Shown here in pieces: positions 12,898 through 16,254 of a DNA stretch of 16,254 nt. The notes beneath the pieces are model-generated. The model ran no database searches. It was not told the DNA's origin and saw nothing but the letters and a program-made list of their open reading frames with translations. Source of the DNA: Ruminococcaceae bacterium UBA6392 (GTDB lineage Bacteria; Bacillota; Clostridia; Oscillospirales; Acutalibacteraceae); NCBI GenBank assembly GCA_002438685.1, contig DJQG01000025.1:1-16254 (forward strand), given 5' to 3'. Made by a program: the position numbers and the translations under genes. Each line of letters starts with the position of its first letter. Within the stretch, counting starts at the first letter, position 1.

Positions 12898-15219
12898 ATG
12901 GAGCGTTCAAAGGTCAAAGCGGACAAGTTCAGGTTCATAGACGAAGAAAAGCGGGAGAAAATTATTTTTTCGCTCAAATGTATATTTTCATGCGCGGTCG
13001 GGCTGCTGCTCGCGCGCGCGAAGATTTTCGGCAATCTCTCGCCGCTCGGACTCGCGTTTTCCGCTGCCGCCGCCCAGCCGTATGCGCTCGCGGCGTCGGT
13101 CGGTGCGCTCGTAGGCTATCTGCTGTCCTTCTCGGGGACGGCGGGGATAAGATACATGGCGTGCGTCGCGGGAATCGCGCTGATAAACTTTTCCGTCAGT
13201 CGTCTGCGCGGAGAAAGCAGCGCGCGAAAAGTCGCACCGATCGCCTCGGCTCTCTGCTGCGCGTCAACGGGAATAGCCGTTCTGCTCGTCGAGGGCTTTT
13301 CGCTAAACGGCATTGTGACTTTTCTCGCCGACTGCGTTCTCGCTGGCGGGATGACATATTTTTTCTCGCGTTCGCTCGCACTCACTGATAAGAGAAAAGA
13401 GACTCGGCGGCTCGGCAGGCGCGACATTATCTGCGTCGCCATCTCCTGCTGCGCGGCGCTCGCAGTGCTCGCGGAGTTTGACGTCATGAACTTCCGCCCC
13501 GCCGGGACTGCGGCGGCGTTTATCGTCATGCTCCTGTGCTTCACTCTGCGCGAAGCGGGCGGCGCGTTCGGCGGCATATGCTCCGGAATTGCGCTCGCGG
13601 CGGCGTGCGGCGATCCCGCTCTAGGCGCTGTGTATTCAGCGGCGGGGCTCTGCGCCGGGCTGTTCTATCAGTTCGGTCAGCTCGGGATATCCGCGGCGTT
13701 CATCTGCATCTGCGGGATAAGCGCGGTCATTTCGCCGAACCCGCAGACAATAGCCGCGATTGCGGAGAGCGCGGCGGCGGCGCTGATATTCGTTCTCATC
13801 CCGCGCTCGAAGCTCGAAAAGCTGCGCGACAGTCTGAGCCCCGCGCAGGAGTATGCGCCCAGCGGCGAGCGCGGCGAGCTGTGCAGACGGCTCGGCGACG
13901 CGGAAAGCGCGCTCGAGGGAGTGGGACTATGTATTGAACGGGTTGGCAAGAAGATAGACTCGGTGCGCCCCGATGAGCCGGAGATAATAACCGCGCGGGT
14001 AAAGCAGAGCGTCTGCGCCGCATGCGGAAAATGCGCCGGCAAAAACGAAAAGCTCCGCGAACGGACCTTTTCGGACGCCGTGAAGATACTCCGCGAAGAG
14101 AATCACATAACATCAGCGGAATTCGGCACGGAGTTTTGCGCCGAGTGCCCGAAAGCCTCGGCGGTCGCAGAAAATTTCAACCGCGTTTTTGCAAGCAGTG
14201 TTGCATCGGCGTGCGCGGCACAGAAGACTAACCAGCTCCGCCGTGCGGTCGCGGACAGCTTCGGCGCGATGGCGGACATTCTCGGCGAGATAGGCGCAGA
14301 GACGGCAAAGAGCGATATGTTTCTCCCCTCTCAGACCTCTGCCGCCTCCGATACGCTCGGCTGGCTCGGTATAAATGTCTTATCCGCGTGCTGCAAACGA
14401 GACGGCTCTGGGCATATAATACTCACGGCAAAAATCGCCGAGCTGCCGGAGAACGCCGTTTTGCGCGAGACGACAAACGCGCTTTCAAAAGAACTCGGCG
14501 CGGCTTTGGCGCTCCCCGAGATACGCGATATTGAGAATGGTGTCAAGCTTACATTCAGCGAGAAGCCGCGATTCTGCTTTGAGATAGGCGCGGATCAGCG
14601 ACCCGGCTCGGACGACGGCGACTGCGGTGACTGCTACGACTGCGTGGGACTTGAGGACGGGCGGAATGTTATAATCTTGAGCGACGGCATGGGGACGGGC
14701 AGGCGCGCCGCAGTCGATTCGGCGATGGCGACCGACCTTTTCGCGTCGCTCATCTGCTCCGGGCTATCCTGCGAAGCGGCGCTCAGAACGGTCAACACCG
14801 CGCTCATCGCCAAGAGCGAGGACGAGAGCCTTGCAACCCTCGACATAGCGTCGCTCGACCCGTATTCGGGCGAGATAAGCTTCTTCAAGGCCGGTGCCGC
14901 TCCATGCTTTATAAAGCGCTCCGGGCGCACCGCGATACTCGAGCTGCCGTCGCTCCCGGCGGGCATACTCAGCCGCATCGGCTTTTCAAAGGCGGGTGCG
15001 GAGCTGCGCGAGGGCGACACGGTTGTCATGATATCCGACGGAGTCGTGGCGGACGGCAGCGAATGGATAACGAAGCTCATACGCTCCTGGCGCGGAGACG
15101 CGCAGGGGCTCGCCGAGGAGCTGACCGCCGCGGCGCTCAGCCGCCGCAAGGGCAAAAAATCTGACGACATGACGGCGATATGCGTGCGCATCCACAGCGC
15201 GGACAGAATCGGGAATTGA
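12898..15219 (+). CDS. spoIIE: Stage II sporulation protein E, serine phosphatase
   Basis: SpoIIE dephosphorylates the anti-anti-sigma factor SpoIIAA and so activates sigma-F in the forespore; in Bacillus it also works at the polar septum with FtsZ. The 773 residues are a little shorter than the Bacillus protein (827). After a charged cytoplasmic N-terminus (about 1-22), hydrophobic segments (about eight to ten) span residues 23 to about 300. The middle region holds a cysteine group, Cys373, Cys376, Cys379 and then Cys414 and Cys417, as seen in many clostridial SpoIIE proteins. The PP2C-type phosphatase domain occupies about 565-770, with metal-binding aspartates in SDGMGTG (Asp596), MISDG (Asp714) and KSDDMTA (Asp756/757). 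The ribosome binding site (GAGAAGTG) is moderate. The gene sits apart from the tilS-hpt-ftsH neighbourhood known from other genomes. Its presence implies an endospore former. Confidence 0.96.
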   Translation: MERSKVKADKFRFIDEEKREKIIFSLKCIFSCAVGLLLARAKIFGNLSPLGLAFSAAAAQPYALAASVGALVGYLLSFSGTAGIRYMACVAGIALINFSVSRLRGESSARKVAPIASALCCASTGIAVLLVEGFSLNGIVTFLADCVLAGGMTYFFSRSLALTDKRKETRRLGRRDIICVAISCCAALAVLAEFDVMNFRPAGTAAAFIVMLLCFTLREAGGAFGGICSGIALAAACGDPALGAVYSAAGLCAGLFYQFGQLGISAAFICICGISAVISPNPQTIAAIAESAAAALIFVLIPRSKLEKLRDSLSPAQEYAPSGERGELCRRLGDAESALEGVGLCIERVGKKIDSVRPDEPEIITARVKQSVCAACGKCAGKNEKLRERTFSDAVKILREENHITSAEFGTEFCAECPKASAVAENFNRVFASSVASACAAQKTNQLRRAVADSFGAMADILGEIGAETAKSDMFLPSQTSAASDTLGWLGINVLSACCKRDGSGHIILTAKIAELPENAVLRETTNALSKELGAALALPEIRDIENGVKLTFSEKPRFCFEIGADQRPGSDDGDCGDCYDCVGLEDGRNVIILSDGMGTGRRAAVDSAMATDLFASLICSGLSCEAALRTVNTALIAKSEDESLATLDIASLDPYSGEISFFKAGAAPCFIKRSGRTAILELPSLPAGILSRIGFSKAGAELREGDTVVMISDGVVADGSEWITKLIRSWRGDAQGLAEELTAAALSRRKGKKSDDMTAICVRIHSADRIGN

Positions 15220-15244
15220 CAAAGCCTCCGCCATAATATATAAT
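15216..15244 (+). promoter_or_regulatory. Perfect consensus promoter overlapping the spoIIE stop codon
   Basis: TTGACA (15216-15221), 17 bp and TATAAT (15239-15244) match sigma-A consensus fully. The TGA stop of spoIIE (15217-15219) lies inside the -35. Transcription starts near 15251. It makes the downstream kinase gene independent of sporulation. Confidence 0.9.
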
Positions 15245-15274
15245 ATTTGCGAAAACAAAATGGAGGTATAAATT

Positions 15275-15838
15275 ATGATTTTAGCAGCTGTCGGTAAGAA
15301 CGGCACAGGCAAGGATTTCTTCCTTGATTATGTTGCTCAGAAGTACGGCTTCCCGATGATTTCCATCGGCGATGTTGTCCGCGAGCTCGCAACTAAGGAC
15401 GGCCTTGAGCTGACCCGCGACAATCTTCATGCTACCAGCAAGAAGTACATGGGCGAGTTCGGTCAGACCTTCTTCCCCGAGATGATCGTCAAGAAGATAA
15501 AGGAATCGGACGCTCCGAACTATCTTGTTTCCGGCATTCGTCCGCCTTCGGACATTGAGATTTTCCGCAAAGCTTTCGGCGATGATTTCATCCTTGTTGA
15601 CGTTGTTATCAGCGACGACGAGGTTCGCTATCAGAGAATGATCGCCCGCGGCTCCGAGCGCGACGGCAAGAGCGTTGAGAAGCTTCGCGAGAACGATCTC
15701 CACGAGGAGGAGATCTTCCACACCAGCGAGAGCGAGAAGATGGCAAACTATGTCATCAAGAACGACGGCGGCGTTGAGGACTTCTACGCGGCAGTCGACA
15801 ACTTCTATGAGACCGTTCTCAAGCCGAAAATCGGCTGA
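15275..15838 (+). CDS. P-loop kinase, NMP-kinase / dephospho-CoA-kinase-like
   Basis: The protein has 187 residues and starts with a Walker A loop GKNGTGKD (7-14), with Asp in place of the usual Ser/Thr after the lysine. This is followed by SIGDVVREL (NMP-binding region), FGQTFFPEMIVKKI, YLVSGIRPPSD (about 88-98) and a LID-like segment RMIARGSERDGKS. The fold resembles deoxynucleotide/nucleoside monophosphate kinases and dephospho-CoA kinases; the exact phosphate acceptor cannot be told. GGAGGT precedes the ATG by 7 nt. Almost all lysines are AAG, a pattern shared with the XRE gene at 2098, which with a perfect promoter and a strong terminator points to high constitutive expression. Annotated relatives are usually just called AAA-family ATPases. 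Confidence 0.8.
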   Translation: MILAAVGKNGTGKDFFLDYVAQKYGFPMISIGDVVRELATKDGLELTRDNLHATSKKYMGEFGQTFFPEMIVKKIKESDAPNYLVSGIRPPSDIEIFRKAFGDDFILVDVVISDDEVRYQRMIARGSERDGKSVEKLRENDLHEEEIFHTSESEKMANYVIKNDGGVEDFYAAVDNFYETVLKPKIG

Positions 15839-15861
15839 GTAAGAGCCAAACAAAGCAAAAG

Positions 15862-15898
15862 ATCCTCCGTATGAGATGTATCATACGGAGGATTTTTT
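15862..15898 (+). terminator. Terminator of the P-loop kinase gene
   Basis: A perfect 13-bp stem, ATCCTCCGTATGA (15862-15874) and TCATACGGAGGAT (15881-15893), has a 6-nt loop and five more T. Confidence 0.92.
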
Positions 15899-15909
15899 GT
15901 CTGCATGGT

Positions 15910-15940
15910 AAAAAGCCTGCACAGTGTGAACCGTGCAGAC
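15910..15940 (-). terminator. Terminator of the ferredoxin gene
   Basis: GCCTGCACAGT (15915-15925) pairs with ACCGTGCAGAC (15930-15940), 11 bp with two G-U pairs and a 4-nt loop. The minus-strand exit has five T (15910-15914). It starts 20 nt after the ferredoxin stop. Confidence 0.85.
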
Positions 15941-15960
15941 TTTTCTGATGTAAAGATTGA

Positions 15961-16128
15961 TTACTTCTGGGGAGCTCCAACAGGGCAAGCATCTGCGCAG
16001 GAACCGCACTCAGTGCAGAGATCCGGGTTGATCTCAAACTTGCCATCGCCCTCAGAAATAGCTCCTACGGGGCACTCAGCCTCGCAAGCGCCGCAGGAAA
16101 TGCAATCGTCGCTGATATGATAAGCCAT
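15961..16128 (-). CDS. 2[4Fe-4S] ferredoxin, clostridial type
   Basis: This 55-residue electron carrier moves low-potential electrons between enzymes such as pyruvate:ferredoxin oxidoreductase and hydrogenase in anaerobes. Both cluster motifs are intact: Cys9-x2-Cys12-x2-Cys15-x3-Cys19-Pro and Cys38-x2-Cys41-x2-Cys44-x3-Cys48-Pro, each ending in CPVGA. The start is MAYHISDDC, typical of the family. AAGGAGG (16137-16143) stands 8 nt before the ATG. Acidic residues are frequent, as in clostridial ferredoxins. Codon choice favours abundant codons, as expected of a highly expressed protein. The gene stands alone, with its own promoter and terminator. Confidence 0.97.
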   Translation of the reverse strand: MAYHISDDCISCGACEAECPVGAISEGDGKFEINPDLCTECGSCADACPVGAPQK

Positions 16129-16196
16129 TAGTCAATCCTCCTTACACATATTTCTCTTTAACATCGCACGCGGATATCCACATACGCTGTACAATC

Positions 16197-16224
16197 ATTG
16201 TATCACATTATATAGAAAAATCAA
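16197..16224 (-). promoter_or_regulatory. Ferredoxin promoter
   Basis: Minus-strand TTGATT (16219-16224), 16 bp and TACAAT (16197-16202) with a TG-A extension. The start is near 16190, with a leader of about 60 nt. A second TATAAT-like element just upstream has no good -35. Confidence 0.65.
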
Positions 16225-16254
16225 GAGTAAAATTATGTCCTCGTTTATTCTATT

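Overview
The window looks like chromosomal backbone from an anaerobic, endospore-forming Firmicute of the class Clostridia, probably a gut or rumen member of the Oscillospiraceae/Ruminococcaceae type. The evidence is a SpoIIE sporulation phosphatase, a 55-residue clostridial 2[4Fe-4S] ferredoxin, ammonia-dependent AsnA, a YfcC-type carrier, an intracellular GH36 alpha-galactosidase, CCA-encoding serine tRNAs and Gram-positive style promoters and ribosome binding sites. Coding regions are fairly GC-rich and intergenic regions AT-rich. I see no insertion sequence, phage gene, CRISPR array or integration site.

Layout. At the left edge a strong promoter with phased A-tracts fires out of the window on the minus strand. 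Next on the minus strand comes pncB (NAD salvage), with a 30-codon membrane-peptide ORF overlapping its stop codon (176-268). A small, probably very highly expressed XRE-type DNA-binding protein follows on the plus strand (2098-2337). It is followed by a minus-strand zinc-ribbon membrane protein, a plus-strand YaiI/YqxD-family protein, minus-strand asnA under a palindrome-bearing promoter, and a secreted SGNH hydrolase. Two serine tRNAs (UGA and GCU) form a minus-strand transcription unit at 5795-6010. A second XRE protein, paralogous to the first, lies just upstream of them.

The right half starts with a plus-strand metallo-beta-lactamase-fold protein and a minus-strand YfcC-family carrier. 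A two-gene plus-strand operon follows: GH36 alpha-galactosidase and a PI-PLC X-domain protein whose start codon overlaps the alpha-galactosidase stop (ATGA). Then come spoIIE, a P-loop kinase whose consensus promoter overlaps the spoIIE stop codon, and a minus-strand ferredoxin gene.

Most genes are single transcription units with their own promoter and intrinsic terminator, so physical linkage says little about shared function. The exceptions are pncB with the small ORF, the GH36/PI-PLC pair and the tRNA pair. I found no clear-cut new defence or mobile system. The most interesting leads are the GH36/PI-PLC pair without signal peptides, the pncB-coupled micropeptide, the paralogous XRE pair with opposite lysine codon use, and palindromic operator candidates at asnA, the YfcC gene and spoIIE.
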